Positions 27,616-37,440 of a stretch of DNA of 64,000 nt are shown here, piece by piece (position 1 is the stretch's first letter; every line of letters begins with the position of its first letter). Origin of the DNA: Pseudoduganella buxea (GTDB lineage Bacteria > Pseudomonadota > Gammaproteobacteria > Burkholderiales > Burkholderiaceae_D); the NCBI RefSeq assembly GCF_009720835.1, contig NZ_WNKZ01000013.1, positions 21,351 to 85,350 of the forward strand. The letters run 5' to 3'. The translations under genes and the position numbers were made by a program. The notes beneath the pieces are model-generated. The model worked only from the letters and a program-made list of their open reading frames with translations, was not told where the DNA came from and did not search any database.

Positions 27616-30600
27616 TTGAAACAGTTCAAGCTCACCGCGATCGCGCTGGCTGTCGCGCAGATCGCCATGCTGTCGTCGCAGGCCGCGTATGCCCAGTCGG
27701 CCGCGGCCAACCCGGCGGGCGATGCGCCCGTTACCGTCGTCGTGACGGGCCAGCGCGGCTCGATCGAATCGGCCCAGAAGCTCAAGCAGGATTCCGACGA
27801 GATCGTCGACTCGATCGTGGCCGAGGACATCGGCAAGCTGCCGGACCGCTCCGTCACGGAAGTGCTGCAGCGCGTCGTCGGCGTCACGATCGACCGCACC
27901 ATGAGCCGGGGCGACCCGGAACACTATTCCGTCGAAGGCTCGGGCGTCTCCATCCGCGGCCTGTCGATGGTGCGCTCGGAACTGAATGGACGCGATTCCT
28001 TCTCCGCCAACGGCGGGCGCTCGCTGAACTTCGAGGACGTGCCGCCCGAGCTGATGGCGGGCCTGGACGTGTACAAGAACCCGTCGGCCGAGCAGATCGA
28101 AGGCGGCATCGGCGGGCTGGTCAACCTGCGCACGGCGCTGCCGTTCGACTTCAAGGGGCCGAAGGTCGGCATCTCCGCCCAGAGTACCTATTCGGAGCTG
28201 AGGAAGGGCAAATGGTCGCCGTCGGGCTCCGTGCTGCTGTCGAACCGCTGGAAGACGGGCATCGGCGAGATTGGCGCGCTGTTCGACTACGCCTACTCGG
28301 AAAGCGGCACCCGCACGGACGGCATGCAGGTCGAGCCCTACTATCCGCGCAACGACATCGAACCCGGCCGGACCGTCTGGGTGCCGAAAGGGGCGCAGTG
28401 GCGCACCCTGAACTTCGACCGCGAACGCCAGGGCCTGTACGGCGCGCTGCAATGGAAGGCCAACGCCGACCTGCGCTCGCACCTGACCTACTTCAAGTCG
28501 AAGTACGAAATGCAGTGGGACGAGCAGGCCCTGTTCGCCGCGTCGAGCCCCTACAATATCGGCCTGCGTCCCGGCGCCACCTACAGCCCCTCCGGCGCGC
28601 TGCTGACCGGGACGATGTACGACCGCGTCGACGCCGGCATCAACTACGGCGACGACACCCGTATCGCCAACCGCAAATCCGATACGACCGACATCTCGTG
28701 GAACGTCTCCTGGCGCGCCAACGACCGCTGGTCGTTTACGTCCGACCTGCAACGCATCAAGGCAAAGACCAACAGCCTCGATTCGACCGTCGCCACCGGC
28801 GTTCTGATGCCGGAGCAGCGGGTGGACTTTTCCGGCAAGCTGCCGCAGCTGATCTTCAACGACGCCCAGCGCGCCTACCTGGCCAATCCGAACAGCTACT
28901 ACTGGGCCTTTACCCAGGAGCACCTGGACCGCAGCGTGGTGGAATCGAAGGCGTGGAAGGGCGACGCCAAGTACACCTTCGACCATCCCGTGCTGCGCGA
29001 CCTGCGCTTCGGCGTGCGCCTGACCGAGCGCGATTCCGTCAACGAGAACTCGAACCCCGACTACAACTGGTCGCCCATCTCGCAGACCTGGCAGCTTGGG
29101 AACAATATCGACAACCTGGCCTGGCTGGCCGATCCACGCTTTTCCGGCGCAACCCACCTGACCACCTTTGATAATTTCTTCAACGGCAAGGCGAACGTAC
29201 CGTCGCTGGTGTTCCCCGATACCTCGTGGGCGACCGGCTTCCCTGGGTCGTACGCCGCGCTGCACGAATTCCATAATATCCTCTGCGCCGAGCGTGCCGC
29301 CAGAACCGGCCAGGCGCAGAACTGCGCCACCTGGAGTCCGGCCAAGTTCGGCGATAACCCGGCCGGCATGAACGAGCAGTCGGAAAAGACCAAGGCACTG
29401 TTCACGCAGCTGCGCTTCGGCTTCGACAACTGGCGCTTCCCCGTGGACGGCAACATCGGCGTGCGCTACGTGAAGACGGACATGGAAGCGCGTGGCTACA
29501 CGGTGTTCACGCCACCCACGGTCACTATCCCGCCCGGCAATACCGTGACGGGACCGGCAGTGCCGGTGATTCCGGCGTTCGCGGGCGACAGGTCCTACGC
29601 CAAGTCGTACCACAATGTGCTGCCCAGCCTGAACCTGCGCATGAAGGCACGCGACGACCTGCAGTTCCGTTTCGCATTGTCGCGCGCAATGTCGCGCCCC
29701 GACTTCAAGGACCTGCAGGGCTATGCCACCTTGACCCAGAACATCGACCTGACCAACTACCTGCTGGAGAGCCGCACGGTGGTCAACAGCATGACCTTGA
29801 CGGGTGAAGGCAAGGGCAATCCGCTGCTGCGTCCCACCACTGCCACCCAGGTCGACCTGACGGCGGAATGGTATTTCGGGCGTGCCAGCTCGCTGACCGT
29901 CGCGCTGTTCAACAAGCGCCTGAAGGATGTCATCATCAAGCAGTCGTATGACTACCAGATCCCGGACGTCAACGGCACCATGCAGAACTTCACGGTGACG
30001 GGCCCCGTCAACGGTGCGAGGGGCCGCGCCACCGGTGTGGAGATCGCATATCAGCAGTATTTCGACAAGCTGCCTGGCGCCCTTTCCGGCCTGGGTGTGC
30101 AGGTCAACTACACCTTCGTCGACAGCACCACCAAGCCGTACAACTCGACCTTCGCGGCCTACTGCTCCGGCGGTAACACCGCCGCCAACCTCAACCTGAA
30201 CCTGAATGGCTGCGACACGGACGGCCGCACGTTCGGCAACCTGCCCTTGCAATACCTGTCGCGCAACTCGTACAACCTGGCGCTGTTGTACGACAAAGGC
30301 CCGTGGTCGGCACGCATGGCATGGAGCTGGCGTTCGAAGAACCTGCAGGGCCTCAATGTCAACGGCACGCGCGGCGGCGACGGTACGGATACCAATCCGG
30401 CCAGCGCGACGGTGGGCCAGCGCAATGTCGGCTGGGCGCTGCCATTGTGGTCGGACGACTACGGCCAGCTCGATGCATCGCTGTCGTACCAGATCAACGA
30501 GCGCACGTCGATCGGCTTGGAAGCGCAGAACCTGACCGATGCCAAGGCCAAGCAGCTGATGCAGCAGGGGATCGGCATGATGGGCCGCGCCTGGTTCGTG

Positions 30601-30642
30601 TCCGGCGCGCGCTATACGGCCCAGATGCGTTACTCATTCTGA
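27616..30642 (+). CDS. TonB-dependent receptor, xyloglucan locus
   Basis: A 1008-residue outer-membrane importer of the large Xanthomonas/Caulobacter type. It has a signal peptide ending in AYAQ, a TonB-box-like TVVVTGQ, a plug (DSIVAEDIGKLPDRSVTEVLQRVVGVTIDR, GSGVSIRGLSMVRSELNGR, AEQIEGGIGGLVNLRTALPFD) and a barrel ending in MRYSF. The start is TTG 27616 with GAGGAG six bases before it; no ATG lies close by. Position between GH95 and GH35/GH31/GH3 genes indicates uptake of xyloglucan oligosaccharides, an inference from context. A candidate regulator site lies upstream. Confidence 0.93.
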   Translation: MKQFKLTAIALAVAQIAMLSSQAAYAQSAAANPAGDAPVTVVVTGQRGSIESAQKLKQDSDEIVDSIVAEDIGKLPDRSVTEVLQRVVGVTIDRTMSRGDPEHYSVEGSGVSIRGLSMVRSELNGRDSFSANGGRSLNFEDVPPELMAGLDVYKNPSAEQIEGGIGGLVNLRTALPFDFKGPKVGISAQSTYSELRKGKWSPSGSVLLSNRWKTGIGEIGALFDYAYSESGTRTDGMQVEPYYPRNDIEPGRTVWVPKGAQWRTLNFDRERQGLYGALQWKANADLRSHLTYFKSKYEMQWDEQALFAASSPYNIGLRPGATYSPSGALLTGTMYDRVDAGINYGDDTRIANRKSDTTDISWNVSWRANDRWSFTSDLQRIKAKTNSLDSTVATGVLMPEQRVDFSGKLPQLIFNDAQRAYLANPNSYYWAFTQEHLDRSVVESKAWKGDAKYTFDHPVLRDLRFGVRLTERDSVNENSNPDYNWSPISQTWQLGNNIDNLAWLADPRFSGATHLTTFDNFFNGKANVPSLVFPDTSWATGFPGSYAALHEFHNILCAERAARTGQAQNCATWSPAKFGDNPAGMNEQSEKTKALFTQLRFGFDNWRFPVDGNIGVRYVKTDMEARGYTVFTPPTVTIPPGNTVTGPAVPVIPAFAGDRSYAKSYHNVLPSLNLRMKARDDLQFRFALSRAMSRPDFKDLQGYATLTQNIDLTNYLLESRTVVNSMTLTGEGKGNPLLRPTTATQVDLTAEWYFGRASSLTVALFNKRLKDVIIKQSYDYQIPDVNGTMQNFTVTGPVNGARGRATGVEIAYQQYFDKLPGALSGLGVQVNYTFVDSTTKPYNSTFAAYCSGGNTAANLNLNLNGCDTDGRTFGNLPLQYLSRNSYNLALLYDKGPWSARMAWSWRSKNLQGLNVNGTRGGDGTDTNPASATVGQRNVGWALPLWSDDYGQLDASLSYQINERTSIGLEAQNLTDAKAKQLMQQGIGMMGRAWFVSGARYTAQMRYSF

Positions 30643-30651
30643 CGGGTGCAT

Positions 30652-32304
30652 ATGAAAACGATTTCCCAACAAATGACATCGTTGGCGCTGGCCGCCGCCC
30701 TCGTGGCCGCCGGCGCGGGGGCCGCCGAGCTGCCCCGCATGGCGCAGAAGGACGGGCGCCACGCGCTGCTGGTGGACGGCGCGCCGTTCACGATGCTGGC
30801 TGCGCAGGCGCACAACTCCAGCAACTACGTGGCGGCGCTGCCCAAGGTGTGGGCCGCCGTGGCGGACGCCAATGCCAACACGCTGGAGATTCCCGTGGCG
30901 TGGGAGCAGGTCGAGCCCACCGAAGGCAAGTTCGATTTCAGCTACGTCGACACCCTGGTGGCGCAGGCGCGCGAACGCAATGTGCGCCTGGTGCTGCTGT
31001 GGTTCGGCACGTGGAAGAACACGGGCCCCAGCTATGTGCCGGAGTGGGTCAAGTTCAACAACGCCCGCTTTCCGCGCATGGTGGATGAAGGGGGCAAGCC
31101 GATCTACTGCCTGTCGCCGCACGGCACCGAGACCCTGAAGGCCGACCGCAAGGCCTTCGTCGAACTGATGAAGCACCTGAAGAAGATCGACGGCGACAAG
31201 CATACGGTCATCATGGTGCAGGTGCAGAACGAGGTGGGCACCTACGGCTGGGCGCGCGATTACGGCGCTGCGGCGCAGGCGGCGTTCAACCAGCCGGTGC
31301 CCGCCGAAGTGCTGAAGCTGCAGAAGGCGCCCGTGCCGGGCGCGGCGCGCGGCACGTGGAAGCAGGTCTACGGCGACTACGCCGAGCAGTACTTCCACAC
31401 GTGGGCGATTGCCAGCTATATCGAGGAGATCGCCAAGGCCGGCCGCGCCGTGTACGACCTGCCCATGTTCGTCAATAACGCGCTGCGCGACGCCGTCGAG
31501 CCGCTCGCGCCGTGGAAGAAGAATTTCGCCAGCGGCGGCCCGACCTATGACGTGATCGGCATCTACAAGGCGGCCGCGCCCCATATCGACGTGGCCGGGC
31601 CGGACATCTACGAACCCGCATCGAACAAGGTGACCGCCACCCTCGACAAATTCAAGCGCCCCGACAATGCGCTGTTCGTGCCGGAGATTGGCAACGCCGC
31701 CGGCTATGCGCGCTATGCCTACGCCGTGCTGGGGCGGGGCGCCATCGGCTTCGCGCCGTTCGGCATCGACTACGCCGACTACAGCAATTTCCCGCTCGGC
31801 GCGAAAGCCACCGACCGCACGATGGTCGAGCCCTTCGGCACCGTATTCGGCGTGTTCCGCCCGATGATGCGCCAGTGGGCCCAGTGGGCCTACGACGGCC
31901 GCACGCACGGGGTGGCCGAGGGCGACGACCGCGCGCCGCAAAGCTTCACGATGCGGGGCTGGAAGGCCACCGTGTCGTTCCGCGAATGGCAGTTCGGCGA
32001 AGCGAAGTACTTCTCTCATATCCAGGACAGGCCGGCAGGCACCGAGACGCCCAATGGCGGCGTGGCCGTCGCGCAGATCGGCGACAATGAATTCATCGTC
32101 GTCGGCCAGCGCGCCCGCATCAAGTTCGAAGGCGCAGGCGCCAACGACGGCAAGCCATCGATGTATGCGCGGGTCGAGGAAGGCCAGTTCGACTACAAGG
32201 GCCGCTGGGTCATGGAACGCAACTGGAACGGCGACCAGACCGACTACGGCCTGAACTTCATGGCGCGGCCGACGGTGCTGCGCGTGAAGCTGGGCACCTA
32301 CTAA
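30652..32304 (+). CDS. GH35 beta-galactosidase (DUF5597 type)
   Basis: A 550-residue exported enzyme (signal ending AGAAE) with catalytic acid/base E194 in MVQVQNEVG and nucleophile E345 in LFVPEIGN, plus a C-terminal DUF5597-like beta region. It resembles the Cellvibrio xyloglucan-specific galactosidase Bgl35A in length and motif spacing (from memory). It would strip terminal galactose from xyloglucan side chains after GH95 has removed fucose. An in-frame GTG at 30646 is possible, but ATG 30652 starts the signal peptide cleanly. It follows the receptor gene by nine bases. A paralogue is at 57148-58812. Confidence 0.89.
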   Translation: MKTISQQMTSLALAAALVAAGAGAAELPRMAQKDGRHALLVDGAPFTMLAAQAHNSSNYVAALPKVWAAVADANANTLEIPVAWEQVEPTEGKFDFSYVDTLVAQARERNVRLVLLWFGTWKNTGPSYVPEWVKFNNARFPRMVDEGGKPIYCLSPHGTETLKADRKAFVELMKHLKKIDGDKHTVIMVQVQNEVGTYGWARDYGAAAQAAFNQPVPAEVLKLQKAPVPGAARGTWKQVYGDYAEQYFHTWAIASYIEEIAKAGRAVYDLPMFVNNALRDAVEPLAPWKKNFASGGPTYDVIGIYKAAAPHIDVAGPDIYEPASNKVTATLDKFKRPDNALFVPEIGNAAGYARYAYAVLGRGAIGFAPFGIDYADYSNFPLGAKATDRTMVEPFGTVFGVFRPMMRQWAQWAYDGRTHGVAEGDDRAPQSFTMRGWKATVSFREWQFGEAKYFSHIQDRPAGTETPNGGVAVAQIGDNEFIVVGQRARIKFEGAGANDGKPSMYARVEEGQFDYKGRWVMERNWNGDQTDYGLNFMARPTVLRVKLGTY

Positions 32305-32336
32305 AACAGCCACCGACAAGACGGGGACAACAGACT

Positions 32337-35207
32337 ATGCAATTGAAGACAATCAGCCTGGCGTGCATGACGTTCGCCATCGCATGCAGCCCGGCCCTGG
32401 CCGGTACCTTCCAGCAAACCGTCAGCGGCATCACCGTCACGCCCGATACGGGGGCGGCGAAGGAGATTCGCCTGGAACTGATGGCCGACAATATCGTCCA
32501 CGTCGTCAAGGTCGACCAGGCCGGCAAGCAGCTGACGCCGTCGCTGATGACGGTGGCCAAGCCCTGCGCCTGCCGCTTCGACGTGAAGAAGACGGGCAAC
32601 GCCGTGGCGCTGACGGCAGGACGCATCGTCGCCACCGTGTCGCTGGCCGACGGCCAGGTGCAGTTCGCCGATCCGAAAGGGGGCGTGTTCCTGAAGCAGG
32701 CTTCCGAATCCATCACGCCGGTAAACCTGGAAGGGCGTCAGTTCCTGGCCGTCAAGCAGGGCTTCAACCATGGCACGAAGGATGCGTTCTACGGCACCGG
32801 TCAGCACCAGAACGGCCAGATGAACCTGAACGGCGAGGACGTGCAGCTGCTGCAGCATAATATGGACGTGGCCGTGCCCTTCGTCGTCTCGGACAAGAAC
32901 TACGGCCTGCTGTGGGATAACAACGGCATCTCCCGCTTCGGCGACCCGCGCCCCTACGGCCCGATGGAACGGGACCTGAAGCTGGCGGATGCCGACGGCA
33001 AGGCCGGTGCACTGACGGCGCGCTACTACGTCGGCGGCAAGCTGGCCCTGACGCGGCGCGAATCGGACATCAAATACCAGTACCTGAAGGACGTGGCCGA
33101 GTTCTGGCCCAAGGAGCTGGGGCCCCTGAAGGGCCTGAAGGACGTGCGCGTCGTGTGGGAAGGCACGCTGACCTCCGACAAGCCGGGCCGCCACAAGATG
33201 CAGATGTATTCGTCCGACTACGCCACCTTGACCATCGACGGCAAGAAGACGCTGGACGTGTGGCGCCAGGGCTGGAACCCCTGGTACCACAATTTCGAGG
33301 TCGATTTCACGGCCGGCAAGCCCGTCAGGTTCCACCTGGACTGGAAGCCCGAGGGCGGCATGATCGCCATGACGCACAACGACCCGCTGCCCAAGCCCGA
33401 GCGCCATTCGCTGACGATGTCGTCCGAGCTGGCCGAGGGCCTGAACTACTACGTCATCCGTGGCACCAGTATCGACAACGTCATTGGCGGCTACCGCACC
33501 CTGACGGGCGAGCAGCCGATGATGCCGAAATGGGCCTACGGCTTCTGGCAGTCGCGCCAGCGTTACGAAACCCAGCAGCAGCTGCTGGATACGGTGGCCC
33601 AATACCGCCAGCGCGGCTGGCCGCTCGATAATATCGTGCAGGACTGGTTCTACTGGCCGGAGAACGGCTGGGGCTCGCACGACTTCGACAAGAAGCGCTT
33701 CCCCGACCCGAAAGGCATGGTCGACGCGGTGCACAAGCAGAACGCCCGCATCATGATTTCCATCTGGGGCAAGTTCTACTCGGACACGGACAACTACAAG
33801 GAGCTCGCGGCGGCCGGCGGCATGTGGACGAAGAACGTGGAGAACGGCGACCTCGATTGGGTCGGCCCCGGCTACAAGAACAGCCACTACGACCCGTACA
33901 CGCAGAAGGCGCGCGACATGTACTACCGCCAGATGAAGACCAAGCTGGTCGACCTGGGTTTCGACGCGTGGTGGATGGACAATACGGAACCGGACGTGCT
34001 GTCGAACTCGCGCCTGGAAGACTTCAAGAAGCTGATCGGCCCGACCGTCTACGGCCCCGGCGAAGTGACCTTCAACAGCTACAGCCTGGCCCACACCCAG
34101 GGCTTTTACGACCACCTGAAGGCCGACCAGCCGGACAAGCGCCAGTTCATCCTGTCGCGCTCCGGTTTCGCCGGCGTGCAGCGCAATGCCGTGGCCGTAT
34201 GGAGCGGCGACATCGTCGGCCGCTGGAACAACCTGTACGACCAGATCTCGGCGGGCGTGCAGATGTCGATGTCGGGCATCCCGAACTGGACCCACGATAT
34301 CGGCGGCTACGCCCAGGAGACCCGCTTCCAGACGGGCGAACTGGGCTCGGCCCAGGAAAACCGCACCGTCGACGGCAGCAAGGCCAAGCCGGAGGACATC
34401 GCCGAGTGGCAGGAGATGAACCTGCGCTGGTTCCAGTTCGGCGCCTTCTCGCCCCTGTTCCGCTCGCACGGCGAAGTGGTCAAGCGCGAAATCTACAACC
34501 TGGCGCCGGAAGGCTCGCCCACGCGCGAATCGATGGTGTGGTACCTGAAACTGCGCTACCGCCTGATGCCGTACATTTATGCCACGGCGTCGGACACGCA
34601 CTTCAACAGCGGCTCCATCATGCGCGGCCTCGTGATGGACTTCCCCAAGGACGAGAAGGTCAAGGACATCCGCGACCAGTACCTGTTCGGCAGCGCCATG
34701 CTGGTCGCGCCCGTGTACGCCCACGGCGCGCGCGAGCGCAGCGTCTACCTGCCCAAGGGCGCAGCCTGGTACGATTACTTCACCGGCCAACGCCACGAGG
34801 GCGGCAAGACCATCACGGTCAAGGCGCCTGAAACGCAGATGCCGCTGCTGGTCAAGGCGGGCGCCATCGTGCCGATGGGACCCGTCACGCAGTACGTCGA
34901 CGAGAAGCCCGACGCCCCAATCACCTTGAAGGTCTACACGGGCGCCAGCGGCCAGTTCAGCTTCTACGAGGACGACGGCGTCACGGAAGCCTACCGGCGC
35001 GGCGAGTTCACCCGTATCCCGCTGCGCTACGACGAGCACACCGGAACCTTGAGCATCGGCGCGCGCGAAGGGCAGTACAAGGGCATGGTGGGCAAGCGTA
35101 CCTTCCGCGTCCACTTCGTCAAGCCGGGTACGTCGTCGGCCGATACGCTGGACACGGCCGACAAGGAAGTGACGTACGAAGGCAAACCCGTGACGGTGAA
35201 ACTGTAG
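32337..35207 (+). CDS. GH31 alpha-xylosidase with PA14 insert
   Basis: A 956-residue exported family 31 enzyme. It has a signal peptide (ACSPALAG), an N-terminal beta-sandwich, a PA14-like insert at about residues 262-348 (RVVWEGTLTSDKPGRHKMQMYSSDYATLTIDG) and a TIM barrel with nucleophile D548 in FDAWWMDNTEPD and acid/base region VWSGDIVGRW. A PA14 insert is a hallmark of the xyloglucan alpha-xylosidase Xyl31A of Cellvibrio, supporting this substrate over plain alpha-glucosides. It would remove the alpha-1,6-xylose from the non-reducing end and so supply xylose as inducer. The next gene begins one base after its stop. Confidence 0.92.
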   Translation: MQLKTISLACMTFAIACSPALAGTFQQTVSGITVTPDTGAAKEIRLELMADNIVHVVKVDQAGKQLTPSLMTVAKPCACRFDVKKTGNAVALTAGRIVATVSLADGQVQFADPKGGVFLKQASESITPVNLEGRQFLAVKQGFNHGTKDAFYGTGQHQNGQMNLNGEDVQLLQHNMDVAVPFVVSDKNYGLLWDNNGISRFGDPRPYGPMERDLKLADADGKAGALTARYYVGGKLALTRRESDIKYQYLKDVAEFWPKELGPLKGLKDVRVVWEGTLTSDKPGRHKMQMYSSDYATLTIDGKKTLDVWRQGWNPWYHNFEVDFTAGKPVRFHLDWKPEGGMIAMTHNDPLPKPERHSLTMSSELAEGLNYYVIRGTSIDNVIGGYRTLTGEQPMMPKWAYGFWQSRQRYETQQQLLDTVAQYRQRGWPLDNIVQDWFYWPENGWGSHDFDKKRFPDPKGMVDAVHKQNARIMISIWGKFYSDTDNYKELAAAGGMWTKNVENGDLDWVGPGYKNSHYDPYTQKARDMYYRQMKTKLVDLGFDAWWMDNTEPDVLSNSRLEDFKKLIGPTVYGPGEVTFNSYSLAHTQGFYDHLKADQPDKRQFILSRSGFAGVQRNAVAVWSGDIVGRWNNLYDQISAGVQMSMSGIPNWTHDIGGYAQETRFQTGELGSAQENRTVDGSKAKPEDIAEWQEMNLRWFQFGAFSPLFRSHGEVVKREIYNLAPEGSPTRESMVWYLKLRYRLMPYIYATASDTHFNSGSIMRGLVMDFPKDEKVKDIRDQYLFGSAMLVAPVYAHGARERSVYLPKGAAWYDYFTGQRHEGGKTITVKAPETQMPLLVKAGAIVPMGPVTQYVDEKPDAPITLKVYTGASGQFSFYEDDGVTEAYRRGEFTRIPLRYDEHTGTLSIGAREGQYKGMVGKRTFRVHFVKPGTSSADTLDTADKEVTYEGKPVTVKL

Positions 35208-35208
35208 G

Positions 35209-37440
35209 ATGGCGCGCACCGTGAAACTTCGCTTGAAACCCATGGTCCGTGCCGCGGCCGCGTTATCGGCTGCCCTGTTCGTCGCCTCCGCCGGGGCCCA
35301 GCCGCCCGGCGATCCGGACGGGCGCGCCGCTGCCCTGGTGGCGCAGATGACGCAGGACGAGAAGCTGCGCCTCGTGTTCGGCTATTTTTCCACCGACTTC
35401 AACGGCGTGGCGCGGCCGAAGGAGGGCATCAACTACACGGCCGGCTTCATCCACGGCATCGAGCGTTTGATGATCCCGCCGCAGCACCAGACCGATGCCG
35501 GCATCGGCGTGGCCACGCAGCCATCGCCGGCGCCCCGCGGGCGCACCGCGCTGCCTTCCGGCCTGGCCACGGCAGCCACGTGGAACCGCAAGCTGGCCTT
35601 CGAGGCCGGTGCCATGATCGGCAAGGAGGCCAGGCTGTCCGGCCACAACGTGATGCTGGGCGGCTCCGTCAACCTGATGCGCGAGCCCCGCAACGGCCGC
35701 AACTTCGAGTACGGCGGCGAGGACCCGCTGCTGGCCGGCCTGATCACGGGCGAGCAGATCCGGGGCATCCAGTCCAACGGCATCGTCTCGACCATCAAGC
35801 ACTTCGCCTTCAACGACCAGGAAACCAACCGCACCACGGTCGACGTGCAGATCGAGGATGCAGCGGGGCGCATGTCGGACCTGCTGGCGCTGCAGATCGC
35901 CACGGAGGTGGGCGACCCCGGTTCCGTCATGTGCTCGTATAACCTCGTCAACGGCGTGTATGCCTGCGAAAGCGACTACCTGCTGAACCGGGTACTGAAG
36001 CGCGACTGGGGCTACAAGGGCTACGTGATGTCCGACTGGGGCGCCGTGCACTCGACCATTCCGGCCGCGCTGGCGGGGCTGGACCAGCAGTCCGGCTGGC
36101 CCTTCGATGCGTCGCCGTATTTCGGCCCGGCGCTGCGCGAGGCGGTGGAAAACGGCCATGTGCCGGCCAAACGGCTGGACGACATGGTGCAACGCATCCT
36201 GCGCGCCATGATCGCCAATGGCTTGCTGGACAATCCCGTGCCCGTCGTCGAGCCGCACAAGATCGACTTCGCCGCCCATGCGCTGGTGAGCCGGCGCGGT
36301 GCGGAGGAGGGCATCGTTCTGCTCACGAACGGTAACGGCGTGCTGCCTCTGACCGGCGGCATCAAGCGCATCGCCGTCATCGGCGGCCATGCCGACGTGG
36401 GCGTGCTTTCCGGCGGCGGCGCGGGCCAGGTCCACCCTGTCGGCGGCAGCCCTGTCAAGGGCGAAGGGCCGCAGGGCTTCCCCGGCCCCATCATCTACTT
36501 CCCGTCCTCGCCCCTGAAGGCGCTCGCCGCGCGTACGAAGGCCGAAGTGGTGTACCACGACGGCAAGGACGTGGCGGCGGCCGCGAAACTGGCCGCATCC
36601 AGCGACATCGCCATCGTGTTCGGCACGCAGTGGACGGCGGAAAGCTTCGATGTGCCGTCGCTGGCCTTGCCCGACGGGCAGGCCCGGCTGATCGACGCCG
36701 TCGCAGCGGCGAACGGCCGCACCGTCGTCGTGCTGGAAACGGGCGGACCCGTGACGATGCCGTGGGTCGGCAAGGCGGCTGCCGTGCTGGCCGCGTGGTA
36801 CCCCGGCAGCGCCGGCGGCGAGGCGATCGCGCGCGTGCTGACGGGCGAAGTCGACGCGGCGGGCCGCCTGCCGGCCACGTTCCCCGTATCGGAAGACCAG
36901 CTGCCGCGCCCGAAAATCGACGGCGACCCGGCCAGCAAGACGGGCCGCTTCAAGACGGACTACAACATCGAGGGCGCCGCGGTCGGCTACAAGTGGTTCG
37001 AGAAGACGGGTAAGAAGCCCCTGTTCGCCTTCGGCCACGGCCTGTCCTACACCACCTTCGCCTTCGACGGCATGACGGCACGTGCCGCCGGCAAGGGCGA
37101 CGTCGCCGTCACCTTCGGGGTGAAGAACACGGGTACGCGCGCCGGTTACGCCGTGCCGCAGGTGTATGCGGCCGCGAAACCCGCGGCCGGCTGGGAGGCA
37201 CCGCGCCGGCTGGCCGGTTGGGACAAGCTGCTGCTGCAGCCGGGCGAACGGCGCGATGTCACCGTCACGGTGCCGGCCCGGATGCTGGCCGTGTATTCGA
37301 CCAGGGCCGGCGCATGGAAGGTGGCGCCGGGCGACTACACCTTCACGCTGGCGACGGCGTCCGACGCGCCGGTGGCCACCAGTACCGTCAAGGTAGGCGC
37401 GGCGACGATTCCCGTCGCCCTGCAACGGGCGGCCCGGTGA
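35209..37440 (+). CDS. GH3 beta-glucosidase
   Basis: A 743-residue exported exo-enzyme expected to release glucose from the xylose-free end of the oligosaccharide. It shows the GH3 N-domain (GGSVNLMREPRNGRNFEYGGEDPLLAG, IKHFAFNDQETNR, nucleophile D276 in VMSDWGAVHS), the alpha/beta sandwich (GIVLLTNGNGVLPLTG, FGTQWTAESFD, PGSAGGEAIARVLTGEVDAAGRLPATFP) and a C-terminal fibronectin type III-like domain (FGHGLSYTTFAF ... VKNTGTRAGYAVPQVYA). Signal peptide ends near AGAQ. The start is one base after GH31, and its stop overlaps the ThuA gene by four bases. Confidence 0.93.
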   Translation: MARTVKLRLKPMVRAAAALSAALFVASAGAQPPGDPDGRAAALVAQMTQDEKLRLVFGYFSTDFNGVARPKEGINYTAGFIHGIERLMIPPQHQTDAGIGVATQPSPAPRGRTALPSGLATAATWNRKLAFEAGAMIGKEARLSGHNVMLGGSVNLMREPRNGRNFEYGGEDPLLAGLITGEQIRGIQSNGIVSTIKHFAFNDQETNRTTVDVQIEDAAGRMSDLLALQIATEVGDPGSVMCSYNLVNGVYACESDYLLNRVLKRDWGYKGYVMSDWGAVHSTIPAALAGLDQQSGWPFDASPYFGPALREAVENGHVPAKRLDDMVQRILRAMIANGLLDNPVPVVEPHKIDFAAHALVSRRGAEEGIVLLTNGNGVLPLTGGIKRIAVIGGHADVGVLSGGGAGQVHPVGGSPVKGEGPQGFPGPIIYFPSSPLKALAARTKAEVVYHDGKDVAAAAKLAASSDIAIVFGTQWTAESFDVPSLALPDGQARLIDAVAAANGRTVVVLETGGPVTMPWVGKAAAVLAAWYPGSAGGEAIARVLTGEVDAAGRLPATFPVSEDQLPRPKIDGDPASKTGRFKTDYNIEGAAVGYKWFEKTGKKPLFAFGHGLSYTTFAFDGMTARAAGKGDVAVTFGVKNTGTRAGYAVPQVYAAAKPAAGWEAPRRLAGWDKLLLQPGERRDVTVTVPARMLAVYSTRAGAWKVAPGDYTFTLATASDAPVATSTVKVGAATIPVALQRAAR

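Noticed and set aside
25105..30252. A 1715-residue open frame on the minus strand
   Set aside because: It lies opposite GH95 and the TonB receptor, has histidine/arginine/valine-rich text with no domain, and arises from the high GC at third positions.
32301..35243. A 980-residue open frame on the minus strand
   Set aside because: It is a shadow of the GH31 gene.
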